Source of the DNA: a virus | Reading direction: 5' to 3' (one strand) | IMG/VR virus record: IMGVR_UViG_3300029955_000018 | Location: 1 to 64,000 of that record | DNA: 64,000 bases | Part shown: positions 30,441 through 38,684 of the stretch, piece by piece | Numbering within the stretch: the stretch's first letter is position 1 | Layout of the letters: the number at the start of each line of letters is the position of its first letter | Translations under genes and position numbers: made by a program | Notes under the pieces: generated by a model | The model's database searches: none | Told to the model about the DNA's origin: nothing | Seen by the model: only the letters and a program-made list of their open reading frames with translations

Positions 30441-30700
30441 TTTGCCGCCTTGTCCGCTGGGTTTGCCCACCGCGCCTTGGCAGCTCGTTGCGCCGACCTC
30501 TTCCGCTGGGCCGGTGTCAGCCTAGCGTTCAAGGTCGCCGCGCCCTTGAGACCGCCGCGTCGCCCCATGGCGGCCATGACCTGGGCGATAGTGGCGCGGT
30601 CGGGCTCTGCGGTCCCTTCGCTGGCTTCGATGGTCCGCTTCAGAGCGGAAGCGGCGAACTGGTTGATGTCCTGGAATTCTTTACGCGTGCGCTTGGGCAT
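30437..30700 (-). CDS. Small basic protein with G-G-L-K-G motif
   Basis: 87 residues. M-G-R-R-G-G-L-K-G-A and L-T-P-A-Q-R-K-R-S-A-Q-R-A-A-K-A-R-W form the well-known short G-G-L-K-G-G / A-A-x-A-R-W motif of small basic bacterial and plasmid proteins. N-terminal half helical with Q-F-A-A-S-A-L-K-R-T-I. Divergent from parA across a 190-base region; might be a DNA-binding regulator of the partition operon (inference). Confidence 0.65.
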   Translation of the reverse strand: MPKRTRKEFQDINQFAASALKRTIEASEGTAEPDRATIAQVMAAMGRRGGLKGAATLNARLTPAQRKRSAQRAAKARWANPADKAAK

Positions 30701-30890
30701 GTCCCCAGTATCGCAGGTGGGGCGGCGGCGTCAAGCCTGTGGAAAACGAAATGACCCCACTACCATTTTTCCAGTCCGCACGATTTAGATAGCGTTCGCT
30801 TCCCATCTGGTGGTAGACTGTTCCTTCGCCGTACTGCCCGATTGCTGGCATTTAGGCAACTCGGATTGCCGTCCAGGAGGCGGCTGCCTC

Positions 30891-31547
30891 ATGAAAACCA
30901 TTGCGATCCTTTCCCAGAAGGGCGGGGCGGGAAAGACAACGATCGCCATCAACCTCGCCGGAGCCGCGGAAGCGGCTGGACTAAAGACGGTTATCGTCGA
31001 TCTGGATCCACAGGCCAGCGCCAAGGTCTGGCACGACCACCGGCAGCGCGAAAGCCCGGTTGTAATCTCAGCGCAGGCTGCACGCTTATTTGAGGTGCTA
31101 TCTACCGCCGCGAACCACGGAGCCGGCCTGTGCATCGTGGACACGGCGCCGCATTCCACCACCGAAGCCTTGGCGGCGGCAAAGGCGGCCGATCTGATTC
31201 TCATTCCGTGCAGGGCCAGCTACATCGACCTCATCGCCATGGCGACGTCGGTCGAACTAGTGCAACTCGCCCGCAAGCCCGCGATGTTCGTTCTCAACTG
31301 CGTGCGGCCCGGAGACAAGGCGCTTCCCGATCAAGCCGAGGAAGGGCTGGCGGGACACAATATCCCCGTGTCCGGCGTCCGGATTACGCAGCGCGCAGCG
31401 TTCGTTCACTCGCTCACGGCCGGCCAGACGGTGGACGAATACGAATTGGACGGCGCTGCGGCCGGAGAGATTCGTGCGTTATTCCGGTTGGCTTGCCAGC
31501 ATGAGGGCATGACGGAGTTACGGCAGGGCAAGGGGGCAATCGCATGA
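30891..31547 (+). CDS. parA: ParA-type partition ATPase
   Basis: 218 residues from ATG 30891 (AGGAGG upstream). Deviant Walker A K-G-G-A-G-K-T-T at 10-17 with the signature first Lys, I-V-D-L-D-P-Q-A-S at about 38-46, and I-V-D-T-A-P-H-S Walker B-like at about 83. The size, without an N-terminal HTH, is that of small (type Ib) plasmid ParA proteins. With the RHH protein next to it this forms a plasmid-style segregation pair. In a phage genome this points to an extrachromosomal prophage state. Confidence 0.88.
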   Translation: MKTIAILSQKGGAGKTTIAINLAGAAEAAGLKTVIVDLDPQASAKVWHDHRQRESPVVISAQAARLFEVLSTAANHGAGLCIVDTAPHSTTEALAAAKAADLILIPCRASYIDLIAMATSVELVQLARKPAMFVLNCVRPGDKALPDQAEEGLAGHNIPVSGVRITQRAAFVHSLTAGQTVDEYELDGAAAGEIRALFRLACQHEGMTELRQGKGAIA

Positions 31548-31816
31548 AGAAGGCGCCGTCGTTATCTCAAGCTCTGAAACCGCTGGACCGGCGGACCGTG
31601 TCCGGGCCATCCCGGCCGTCACCGGCGCCGGCAACGAGGAGGTCGCCCGTACCGGCGACGCGGGCAGGGAAGAAGACCCTGAGCTTCTACGTTTCGCTGG
31701 AATGCCGGACGCATCTGAAGGTTACGGCAGCCGCCCAACAGCGGCCGCTGGAGCAGTGCCTCACAGAGGCGCTGAACGATTGGTTCAAGAAGTATGGCAA
31801 GGCGGAACTGGCGTAG
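31544..31816 (+). CDS. Small ribbon-helix-helix-like partner of ParA (ParG/ParB type)
   Basis: 90 residues, start overlapping the parA stop by ATGA. The N-terminal half is disordered, basic and Pro/Ser-rich. The C-terminal half has K-T-L-S-F-Y-V-S-L-E-C-R-T-H-L-K-V-T-A-A, then L-E-Q-C-L-T-E-A-L-N-D-W-F-K-K: strand-helix-helix as in ParG/RHH proteins. In type Ib systems such a protein binds the centromere and stimulates ParA through its flexible N-terminus. Confidence 0.75.
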   Translation: MKKAPSLSQALKPLDRRTVSGPSRPSPAPATRRSPVPATRAGKKTLSFYVSLECRTHLKVTAAAQQRPLEQCLTEALNDWFKKYGKAELA

Positions 31817-32686
31817 GCCCTCCCCGCCATGTAGTACGGGAAACCAGCGCTGGCGTAAAGTGACCAAACGCACGGTGCGCAAGAGGGACCATTACCTCAC
31901 GCGCGCGTGGGAGTAAGATGGGTCCTAGGTCCAACATGCATTTTTGGTATTTTTAGTGCAGGAAATAGAGGAGGCCGCCTGACGTTTTCCCCGTGTCGGC
32001 GGCCTCTTGAGAAACGATACTCATCGATATGTCGATTCAGTATAGCCAATTCGGCGCCACGAACACAAGGCGAAAGCCTCCCCCCACCACCGAGAAACGC
32101 AAACTGTCGCCAGCGTTCGGGGTCAACTTTTCCAGGAGCAAATCCCGAAGCGCTTGAGGTAGGTGATTGAGGGGGAGGCGGAGGCCATCCCAATTGGATC
32201 AAGTCATGACCGGGAATAGGGACGACTGTAGGGACATTACGCCAAAATATTACCAAACTTTCGGCGCTCTTGCATCTCTTTTCTGGGGCGGGATTCGGGA
32301 TGTTTTTCGGGCCGAGGGGGTGCTACTAACACTCTCGCGGCGCGCGATAGCCAGCTTAGCGCACGCCAGCGAGCCTGGGCGGTCCTGCAAGTACTGTTTT
32401 AGGGCCTGCGGTACCAATGGAATGGGGGTTGCTGCGGGGCGTTGCAAAATCGGATTGTACCGCTTGAATGCCACCGGTTGCGGCAGCAGCCGGGAAAGAT
32501 CTCCTCCAATTGGTCCCTGAAGTTCCTCAGTCGCTACGTTTCATCTTGGCGGAAGGACCGTAGCACCAAGTGCAAGATGCAGAGTTGGAAGAGTGCGGCT
32601 CGTCTTCTAGTTTACCGTACTACCCCAACTCATTACCAGAGGCATAAAACCGGAGGTCCGACCTCCAGAAAGCGTTTGGGGCAAGT
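31817..32686. other. Non-coding 870 bp after the partition genes
   Basis: No ORF here looks real on either strand. Present are a 9-bp inverted repeat GAGGCCGCC/GGCGGCCTC (about 31,969-32,006, 18-base loop), an AT-richer patch near 32,240-32,270, and the 15-bp palindrome at 32,652. Its place makes it a candidate for the centromere or an origin, but I see no clear array of iterons. Confidence 0.6.
32652..32666. promoter_or_regulatory. 15-bp palindrome GGAGGTC-C-GACCTCC
   Basis: Perfect inverted repeat 21 bases before the ATG of the tandem-HTH gene; probable operator, perhaps autoregulatory. Related sequence occurs upstream of the gene at 45,911. Confidence 0.55.
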
Positions 32687-33103
32687 ATGGCAAATTCGAG
32701 CGATGCGAGACGCAAGCTAACGCCCGGCCAGGTGAGGGCTATCCGGGAAGAATACGCGAACAGCGCGATCAGCCAGGAAGGGCTGGCCGGAAAGTATGGA
32801 GTGGGGCACACTGCCATCGGTTCGGTAATCAACTGGAAGCGCTGGAGGCATATAGACGGAGCCGCCGCCCCGCCCCGCAAGAAAGTACGGGGTGCCGATT
32901 GCGGACGCGCCAAACTGAGCGCCGGTGAGGTTGTGGCGATTCGCCGCGAATTCACTGAACGCCGTATCACTAAAGCGAGATTGGCCGCGAAATATTTTAT
33001 TGACCCTTCCAGCCTGACTGAGATTCTTTGCGGCGAAACTTGGGGGCATGTTGGTGGTCCCCGCACTCCTCGTCGAAGCAACGCGATTTTCGGCCGGTTC
33101 TAA
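32687..33103 (+). CDS. DNA-binding protein with two tandem HTH repeats
   Basis: 138 residues. Two repeats of about 45 residues: K-L-T-P-G-Q-V-R-A-I-R-E-E-Y ... L-A-G-K-Y-G-V ... I-x-x-V-I-N-W-K-R-W, and K-L-S-A-G-E-V-V-A-I-R-R-E-F ... L-A-A-K-Y-F-I ... L-T-E-I-L-C-G-E-T-W. This unit is the small HTH often attached to homing and HNH endonucleases, here free-standing. A palindrome lies just upstream. Candidate repressor or DNA organiser. Confidence 0.68.
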   Translation: MANSSDARRKLTPGQVRAIREEYANSAISQEGLAGKYGVGHTAIGSVINWKRWRHIDGAAAPPRKKVRGADCGRAKLSAGEVVAIRREFTERRITKARLAAKYFIDPSSLTEILCGETWGHVGGPRTPRRSNAIFGRF

Positions 33104-33213
33104 TCCTCGTTGCGCAAGCCAATCGATGCGGGCCGGAGGCTTAGCGATGTGGACGCGGCGTTTATATTTTCCCTGAGAGGCGCTGTGAGCTTTGGTATCG
33201 AAGGAGGTAGTCA

Positions 33214-33837
33214 GTGACACCGGAACAGATTCGCCCCTACAGAATCAGCGAAGTGCCGCCCCTGACGGCGCTTCAAACAGCCCTACTCCAAGCCGGCACC
33301 CCCATCCTCGACGCCGACGACGTGCGCGCCTGGCAGGAGGAAAAGCTCAAACAGGAGAAAGCCAGGGCCAAGGCGCTGTGCTTCCGTCTCCGGGTAGCGT
33401 TGGTCCTGTTGCCGGCTTGCGCCGCCGCCTTGCTGGCAGGCGGGCTGATGGCGCGCTTCTGGGTGCATGGCTACAGCCAGACGCTGGCCTGGATCGGAGT
33501 AGCGCTGGGCATGGCCTTGGCGCGCATCGCGTGGCGATTAGAGGTGGACAGCGCGGCAGACATGATGGCGTGGCGGCCCTACACGGTCGCCTATGTCGTG
33601 GGTACCGGCCTGGACTACAACCCCGTGTATGCGGAAGCCGCATTCCTGAGCGCGGGCCTGCAGACGCCAACCGTGGTTCCACCCGAGGCGGTGGCGCTCA
33701 TGCGGGCCATCGCGGCAACCGGCGTGGAGGCCAGCTTCAGGGTGGAGCAGCTCGACGCGGACCCGTTCCTGTACGTGCGTGACTACCGCGAGGGCTACTA
33801 CATCGCGGTCTGGGACGAGAGGGGGTACATCCGGTGA
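33214..33837 (+). CDS. Membrane-anchored hypothetical protein
   Basis: 207 residues from GTG 33214 with a strong GGAGG site. After an about 60-residue cytoplasmic part with a Lys/Glu/Ala helix come two hydrophobic segments (L-L-P-A-C-A-A-A-L-L-A-G-G and I-G-V-A-L-G-M-A-L-A-R-I-A), then an about 110-residue domain with Y-V-R-D-Y-R-E-G-Y-Y-I-A-V-W-D. It starts the rightward early run. No family recognised. Confidence 0.62.
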   Translation: MTPEQIRPYRISEVPPLTALQTALLQAGTPILDADDVRAWQEEKLKQEKARAKALCFRLRVALVLLPACAAALLAGGLMARFWVHGYSQTLAWIGVALGMALARIAWRLEVDSAADMMAWRPYTVAYVVGTGLDYNPVYAEAAFLSAGLQTPTVVPPEAVALMRAIAATGVEASFRVEQLDADPFLYVRDYREGYYIAVWDERGYIR

Positions 33838-34151
33838 GGCGCAACAGACCGCGGCGCCGTCCGGACCGCTTCCCCCCGGCACGGCCGCTGCCAGACACCA
33901 GCCTGTGGTACGTACTGCACCAGGGCGATATCCACGGCCGCATCGGCCACGCCGCCTATCGGACCGCGCTGGGGATCGCGCGGGCCATGCTGCCCGAGCT
34001 GGCCGACGAGTTGCGCCTGGTGCTGTACGCCGAGGTGCCCCGCCCCGTGCGCGCCGACGTTGACCGCGCTCCATTGTGGACGCCGGCGTGGTGTACCGCG
34101 CGCGGCATCGCCTGGGCACAGGGGCTGACGGCTGCGGGAGGTGCGCGATGA
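33834..34151 (+). CDS. Basic hypothetical protein
   Basis: 105 residues, GTG start overlapping the stop before it. Very Arg/Pro-rich N-terminus, then W-Y-V-L-H-Q-G-D-I-H-G-R-I-G-H-A-A and a helix L-P-E-L-A-D-E-L-R-L-V-L-Y-A. It looks like an accessory protein of its membrane neighbour. Not recognised. Confidence 0.55.
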   Translation: MRRNRPRRRPDRFPPARPLPDTSLWYVLHQGDIHGRIGHAAYRTALGIARAMLPELADELRLVLYAEVPRPVRADVDRAPLWTPAWCTARGIAWAQGLTAAGGAR

Positions 34152-34399
34152 CCTTTGACGGTCGGTCGCAGGTGCCCGCGCAGGGGCTTTGTACCTGCGA
34201 CTACCTGCGACTGCGCGAAGGCCGTGAACGCGTACCTGACGCGCGCGCGCCAGGGCAGAAAGGCCGGGGGCGAATGAAGGGCGCAGAATCGGACTCACAA
34301 GTCTTAATGGCATCAGTACTGATGCGGACACCACGACCTAAGTCCTTTAGAATCTTAAATCGGACAAAGAGGTATCGGTTTGAGGCCCGTGAACGATGA
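34148..34399 (+). CDS. Doubtful ORF running into the promoter element
   Basis: The ATG overlaps the stop of the previous gene (ATGA), which favours translation. The 83-codon frame, however, runs through the whole 105-bp inverted element and into the next gene's start, and its second half is basic and without pattern. Perhaps only the first about 40 codons derive from a gene. Listed because the overlap start is typical here. Confidence 0.3.
   Translation: MTFDGRSQVPAQGLCTCDYLRLREGRERVPDARAPGQKGRGRMKGAESDSQVLMASVLMRTPRPKSFRILNRTKRYRFEARER
34283..34387 (+). promoter_or_regulatory. 105-bp promoter/operator element, rightward copy
   Basis: Matches the reverse complement of 45681-45785 at 100 of 105 bases. 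It contains a perfect 16-bp palindrome GCATCAGTACTGATGC (34310-34325) and three A/G-A/T-T-c/g-CGGAC type boxes 34-36 bases apart (34287, 34321, 34357), with a TAGAAT-like box at about 34,349. It ends 8 bases before the start of the replication-like gene. The same element faces the other early operon, so one regulator probably controls both. Confidence 0.8.
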
Positions 34400-35691
34400 A
34401 GCAGCCGCCGAGCCCCGAAGCTCTGCTGTGCGAGAGGTGTAAAGCCTCTCTGAAGCAGGGCATGTACAAGCGGCTCAGTGCCGACCAGGTCATCTGCCGC
34501 GACCAGCCCTCGTGCCGGCAGCGCGTGCTCAGCGAGGAGCTGGGAATCGACCTCTTTACCAAGTACCCGCGAGAGCGGACCTACTTCGAAATGGACGTCC
34601 GGCCGGAGAACCATAAGCAGACCGGCTGGAAGCCGATCCACACCGAGGATGAGCGCGTGATGGCGGCCTGGATCTACTATTCCTGGTGTTATCCCGTGGG
34701 CCTGGCCTACGCGGTGCAGATCGACGCCGACGACGAGATCATGCACGACCGATATGGCAAACCCATGCTGATGACGCATGAGCGTTTGGGCCAGATCCTG
34801 GGCGTCCCGCGGCAGAGCGTCAGCCGGGCCACCGCGCGGGCCGAGGCGCGCAAGGAGCTGCGCCAGGATGACGGGCAAGTGTTTCCCGTAGCGAAGCCCA
34901 CGATTACGCGCGAGGAGCGCGAGGCCGCGCGTGCGGAGGAGGTGGAGCAACTCGGAGAGGCGCCCAACACCATCCCGCGGCAATACCGCCACCTCCTCAA
35001 CGATCTGCTCGCCGACGTGGGAGATGAGTGCATCAGAACTGATTCACTCGCGGAAGTCGTCGCGTCCTGTACGCAATACAATGACGATCACCACCGCATC
35101 AGAACACGACGGAATGGGGTAATCGAAAACGTCTGTACACGACTCGCTACCTTATTGTCCAGACAGGTTACTTTTAGAAAGAAACCTTCCCTGTCGTCGG
35201 TCGGTCCTTCCGTAGCAGTACCTACGAGCGAAAACCTGGCCTCTCAAGCCCCCGGTAGCGAGGCGCTCAATGAGCTGTACGCAGCAGGACTGGGGAAGGG
35301 AGCCTTGGCCAAGCTGCCCCCGGTCGAGGAACGGCGAAAGCCTAAGACGACCGACCGACCGAAGGAGGAAGCCGTCAATCCATTCCGGGCCCAGATCCAC
35401 GACTGGATGGAAGCCCACATCGCCATTCCCGGCTACGACCTGGAGGATACCGAGCTCGACTTGATAGCCGCGACCATCCAGACGCCCCTTCATTTTGCGC
35501 AGTTCAAGGCAGCCGCGCTAAGACAAGCCCACCCGAAGGGATGGAAAGTGTTTGTCCGGATCGCCCAACAGTGCGAGAAGCGCCACAAGACGTACGAGAA
35601 GTCGGTAGCGGCCGGCGGCTCGAGCGACTCGAAAGAAAAATCCGCCGTTGAGGAAATGCTGAAAATCCGCAAGAGGGGAGGAGAGGCATGA
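34396..35691 (+). CDS. Probable replication initiation protein
   Basis: 431 residues. N-terminal zinc ribbon (C-E-R-C ... C-R-D-Q-P-S-C, 12-40), a middle winged-HTH-like part (M-T-H-E-R-L-G-Q-I-L-G-V-P-R-Q-S-V-S-R-A, about 118-137), then charged linkers and a C-terminal helical domain with H-D-W-M-E-A-H-I and W-K-V-F-V-R-I-A-Q-Q-C-E-K-R-H. Zinc plus HTH as the first gene after the regulated early promoter is the usual place of a phage O/Rep-type protein. There is no helicase motif. Role inferred from layout. Confidence 0.55.
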   Translation: MKQPPSPEALLCERCKASLKQGMYKRLSADQVICRDQPSCRQRVLSEELGIDLFTKYPRERTYFEMDVRPENHKQTGWKPIHTEDERVMAAWIYYSWCYPVGLAYAVQIDADDEIMHDRYGKPMLMTHERLGQILGVPRQSVSRATARAEARKELRQDDGQVFPVAKPTITREEREAARAEEVEQLGEAPNTIPRQYRHLLNDLLADVGDECIRTDSLAEVVASCTQYNDDHHRIRTRRNGVIENVCTRLATLLSRQVTFRKKPSLSSVGPSVAVPTSENLASQAPGSEALNELYAAGLGKGALAKLPPVEERRKPKTTDRPKEEAVNPFRAQIHDWMEAHIAIPGYDLEDTELDLIAATIQTPLHFAQFKAAALRQAHPKGWKVFVRIAQQCEKRHKTYEKSVAAGGSSDSKEKSAVEEMLKIRKRGGEA

Positions 35692-36347
35692 GCGATCAAC
35701 TCGACATCGAAACCGCCATGAAGCTGGCACGGAGCCTGACCACGATTGACGGCTTCCCGCGCTTCGAGGACGCGATCACAGCCACAGCCACGGATCTCAT
35801 GGAGTGGTGCGAGGGCGCTATCCTCGATGGCCGCCGCTGGTCCGCGGCGAGTCAGGCGAACTGGCTGGTCCAAGAGGCGCGCCTAACATGGCGCAAATGG
35901 AGTGGCACGGGCGACTTTTTCGCGCTCTTCCGCAGCAAATTCCCGCGGAAGCTTCCAGCGGGCAATACGAACGATTTCCACGAACCCGGGCTCAAGCCGC
36001 CAATCGCCTGCCGTAAGTGCAGCGATCGCGGCACGGTGAAGCTCTCTACCGGCCGGTACGACTGGTGCGATTGCGAGCAGGCCGGATACCTGCGCCGCGA
36101 TTGGCCCGATTTCCTGGAACTAGCCAACAAGCACCTGGCGCCCAAGCCTCGCCTCGTACGAACCAAAGACGTGCCCCTTACGGCGGCCCAGATCGACGCC
36201 ATGCGGGCCGAAGAAAGGCGGCTGGTGGAGCAGGCCATCGACGGCGCCGAAACGATGCTGCACGATCCACGCGCCACCAAAGAGCAAAAGAAAGCCGCGC
36301 GCAAACTCCTCAAGCTCTACCGGCCAAAGAGAGAGGCGGCGTCGTGA
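35688..36347 (+). CDS. Zinc-binding early protein (DnaJ-type C-x-x-C cluster)
   Basis: 219 residues, ATGA-coupled to the replication-like gene. N-terminal half helical (F-P-R-F-E-D-A-I-T-A-T-A, W-L-V-Q-E-A-R-L-T-W-R-K-W). About 105-130 has C-R-K-C-S-D-R-G-T-V ... Y-D-W-C-D-C, as in DnaJ-like central zinc sites. C-terminal helix with R-A-T-K-E-Q-K-K-A-A. Helicase-loader or primase-accessory proteins of phages often look like this, but the family is not certain. Confidence 0.6.
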   Translation: MSDQLDIETAMKLARSLTTIDGFPRFEDAITATATDLMEWCEGAILDGRRWSAASQANWLVQEARLTWRKWSGTGDFFALFRSKFPRKLPAGNTNDFHEPGLKPPIACRKCSDRGTVKLSTGRYDWCDCEQAGYLRRDWPDFLELANKHLAPKPRLVRTKDVPLTAAQIDAMRAEERRLVEQAIDGAETMLHDPRATKEQKKAARKLLKLYRPKREAAS

Positions 36348-36559
36348 TTTCCGCCCCGATCGAGAAGCTCACCAAGTCGGAACTCGAAAGCCGCGTGCGG
36401 TATCACCGGACTTTGGCGGACCTGTACGAGACCCGCAAGATGCCGGAGACGGCGAATAGTTTCCGCGCCCTGGCGCAAGAATACGACGCGGCACTACAGG
36501 CGAAGCGCGATGTTCGCGCCGAAATCGAGAGCGAGTCCTCTGCGGGGGGTGGCGAATGA
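36344..36559 (+). CDS. Small helical early protein
   Basis: 71 residues from a GTG overlapping the previous stop (GTGA). One long helix-turn-helix hairpin (E-L-E-S-R-V-R-Y-H-R-T-L-A-D-L-Y-E-T ... A-L-A-Q-E-Y-D-A-A-L-Q). Not recognised. Confidence 0.6.
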   Translation: MISAPIEKLTKSELESRVRYHRTLADLYETRKMPETANSFRALAQEYDAALQAKRDVRAEIESESSAGGGE

Positions 36560-36747
36560 GCGAATACGGCCCCGCCGATCTCGAAATCTGTCGTGCCCGC
36601 GAGCGCCAATTAATTCGCGAGGCCGAGCGCGCCTGCCTGGAGATCCGCCGGTTGCGCGCCATCGAGGATTTCGAGCGGCTCCGGGAATGGGGCGACCGGC
36701 AAGCGAAGAAGCGCGCAGCAGGCCGCAAAACCCCAAACGTGAGGTAA
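36556..36747 (+). CDS. Small Arg/Glu-rich helical protein
   Basis: 63 residues, ATGA overlap with the previous gene. Nearly all helix with alternating Arg and Glu (R-A-R-E-R-Q-L-I-R-E-A-E-R-A). Charged single-helix protein; unknown. Confidence 0.58.
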   Translation: MSEYGPADLEICRARERQLIREAERACLEIRRLRAIEDFERLREWGDRQAKKRAAGRKTPNVR

Positions 36748-36750
36748 GCA

Positions 36751-36957
36751 ATGCCGAACCCAGTGTATAGCCCCGCCGTGACCTGGCACTGCGAGGAGTG
36801 CCATCAGGCCGGAGACCTTTCCATCCCGCCGGCGAACTTCCGCGCGGCAACTCCCTACGAACTGGCGGAGCAATCCCACGCGCTGGCGGATCCCGAGTGC
36901 GCCAAGCAATGGGGAGCGCGCTTCGTCTATGTGTCCCAATCGGAGTACCCCGACTAA
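36751..36957 (+). CDS. Small protein with C-E-E-C-H motif
   Basis: 68 residues. W-H-C-E-E-C-H-Q-A-G-D near residue 12 and a later D-P-E-C-A could form one zinc site. Ends in V-S-Q-S-E-Y-P-D. TAATG overlap with the next gene. Unknown. Confidence 0.58.
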   Translation: MPNPVYSPAVTWHCEECHQAGDLSIPPANFRAATPYELAEQSHALADPECAKQWGARFVYVSQSEYPD

Positions 36958-37229
36958 TGGACAAGCGTACCCAGTTTCCGGCGTCGAAGCTGCAGGCGAA
37001 GATTCTGACGGATCTCGCGACCGGCTGGGCCATCCGCAGCACTCCGCGGCTGCTCTGCCGGTTCGAACGGTTGCGGCCGTACCGGCAGGAAACCCTAAAG
37101 GAGAACAGTTTCCGGGCCCTGCGCGATGCCGGGTGGATCGAAGAGGATCCCACCGGCGTCCAGCAGTGGCGGATTTCGGAGAAGGGCCGGAAGGCCATCG
37201 GACTAAAGGAGGTTCGATTGTGTCACTAG
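36957..37229 (+). CDS. Small winged-helix protein
   Basis: 90 residues. L-Q-A-K-I-L-T-D-L-A, S-F-R-A-L-R-D-A-G-W-I-E-E-D and W-R-I-S-E-K-G-R-K-A-I give the helix-helix-wing pattern of small wHTH regulators (the recognition helix followed by G-W-I and a wing). Candidate early regulator. Confidence 0.6.
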   Translation: MDKRTQFPASKLQAKILTDLATGWAIRSTPRLLCRFERLRPYRQETLKENSFRALRDAGWIEEDPTGVQQWRISEKGRKAIGLKEVRLCH

Positions 37230-37465
37230 AAGATCGCCCGCTTACCAACCTGCAATTCTGCATCGCGCGCGCCCTCGGGCAGCCCCTGGAGAGTTTTCGG
37301 CCGCTATCCGAAGGCGAGACCGCGGCGGCGCCCGACGCCCCAACGGTTGTCGCGATCCGTTCTCCTTCGCGATCCACCCCGCGTGAGAGCGAGAAGGTTT
37401 ATCGTTTGGACCGCCAGGAGCGCAAGATGACCCTCCGCGCGTTAGGAATACGAGGGGGCAAATGA
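37220..37465 (+). CDS. Hypothetical protein
   Basis: 81 residues from GTG 37220, with AAAGGAGG at good distance inside the end of the previous gene. Begins with a short helix (L-T-N-L-Q-F-C-I-A-R-A-L-G), then a Pro/Ser/Ala linker and a basic end. Unknown. Confidence 0.55.
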   Translation: MSLEDRPLTNLQFCIARALGQPLESFRPLSEGETAAAPDAPTVVAIRSPSRSTPRESEKVYRLDRQERKMTLRALGIRGGK

Positions 37466-37496
37466 TCTCCGGCAGACTGCTATTGGAGTTCTCCGC

Positions 37497-37769
37497 ATGG
37501 ATCTAGATCCAATTCTTCGGGAGTTGCGCGCCGAGTTGAAGCGCGTCGAGGACGCGATCTCGGCGTTAGAGGCGGTGTGCAGGCAAGGCCGCAGATCGAT
37601 GGGAGAGGACGAACGCCAGCAGGTATCGATCCGCATGGTCAAATATTGGGCCTGGCTCGCCGAAAATGACGAAGACCCAGCAGTGAGGGAAGAAGCCCGG
37701 CGTCACCTATCGAATGCCGGCGTTCGCGCCGCGGCGGGGGACGACCGCCGTAGTCAGGGGGGCGCATGA
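37497..37769 (+). CDS. Helical hypothetical protein
   Basis: 90 residues: helix L-R-E-L-R-A-E-L-K-R-V-E-D-A-I-S-A-L-E near the start, typical of small plasmid and phage proteins with an L-x-x-E-L-x-x-I-x-x-A-I-x-x-L-E pattern; a second helix with V-K-Y-W-A-W-L-A. ATGA overlap with the HNH gene. Unknown. Confidence 0.6.
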   Translation: MDLDPILRELRAELKRVEDAISALEAVCRQGRRSMGEDERQQVSIRMVKYWAWLAENDEDPAVREEARRHLSNAGVRAAAGDDRRSQGGA

Positions 37770-38095
37770 CGGCCGCCGCAAACCCCTACGGCTACCGCTG
37801 GCGCACGCACACCCTGCCGGCGCTCCGGACCCGCGCCTGCCACGAATGCCAGCGGTGCGGGATGCCGGAGCGGCCCATGGGCTGGTACCGCCTGCTGGAG
37901 GGCGCGCACCTCGACGGAGATCGTGCCAACGATAACGATGACAATCTGGCATTGCTGTGCCGGACTTGCCATCGCGCCCACGACTACCGAGTCTGGAGTC
38001 TGACGTGGACCACCTGGCAACGGGCCCAGCACGAGCGGCGGATAGACGAGGCCGACGCGGCGCGGCCCATTCTCGCGTTGCTGAGGGCATCGTGA
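37766..38095 (+). CDS. HNH endonuclease
   Basis: 109 residues. H-E-C-Q-R-C-G-M (C-x-x-C), then G-A-H-L-D-G-D-R-A-N-D-N-D-D-N-L-A-L-L-C-R-T-C-H-R-A-H-D: the complete HNH ββα-metal site with two zinc-knuckle cysteine pairs. Free-standing HNH enzymes are common in phages, near terminase or in early genes; this one is in the early run, so a role in replication, recombination or homing is more likely than packaging. Confidence 0.82.
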   Translation: MTAAANPYGYRWRTHTLPALRTRACHECQRCGMPERPMGWYRLLEGAHLDGDRANDNDDNLALLCRTCHRAHDYRVWSLTWTTWQRAQHERRIDEADAARPILALLRAS

Positions 38096-38643
38096 AGGAG
38101 CGCATCGCCCAACTCGCCGCCTCGGCCGCCCATCAACCCCATGGCACGCGATCCCGCTACAACTCGGGTTGCCACTGCTTCCAGTGCCGGGTTGCCAATA
38201 CGAACTACGAGACGGCACGCGCGGCCAAGCATAGGGCGGGATGGCACGCGCGGCTCGTGCCCACCGATAAGGCCCTGGCACATCTCGACGCGCTCTCACA
38301 GGCTGGCGTAGGCTACAAATCGGTAGCGGATGCCGCCGGCGTGTCTCACACCACGTTGGCGAGGGTCAAGTACGGTCGCGGGCAGATCCGCGCGACGACA
38401 GAGGCGCGTATTCTGGCGGTGGACCGCGGCGCCATGGCCGATGGAGCTCGCATCGCCGCTGGACCGACCCTTCGCTTGATCGCCGGCATGGTCCGCGACG
38501 GGTACACCCGCCTGTGGATCGCGCGCCAGCTCGGCTACAAAAGCACCGGGCTGCAGTTCCGCCTCCCGACGGTCAGCGCTCTCAACGCGTCACGGGTGGA
38601 GCGGCTCTACCGGCGAATCGAGGAAGGCAGGGTAAGCCGATGA
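38092..38643 (+). CDS. DNA-binding protein with H-G-T-R-S-R-Y and HTH
   Basis: 183 residues, GTGA-coupled to the HNH gene. The opening H-G-T-R-S-R-Y-N-S-G-C-H-C-F-Q-C-R-V-A-N is a known phage/actinobacterial module with three Cys. It is followed by an HTH (S-V-A-D-A-A-G-V-S-H-T-T-L-A-R) and a second such unit near the end (I-A-R-Q-L-G-Y-K-S-T-G-L-Q). Probable regulator or accessory DNA-binding protein. Confidence 0.65.
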   Translation: MKERIAQLAASAAHQPHGTRSRYNSGCHCFQCRVANTNYETARAAKHRAGWHARLVPTDKALAHLDALSQAGVGYKSVADAAGVSHTTLARVKYGRGQIRATTEARILAVDRGAMADGARIAAGPTLRLIAGMVRDGYTRLWIARQLGYKSTGLQFRLPTVSALNASRVERLYRRIEEGRVSR

Positions 38644-38684
38644 CGTACCGTCAACCTACCGGAAACGCGGAGGCGTAGAGGAGT

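Noticed and set aside
31897-32256. 119-codon minus-strand ORF after parG-like gene
   Set aside because: Pro-rich, no ribosome site, no homologue-like pattern; the region is better described as non-coding.
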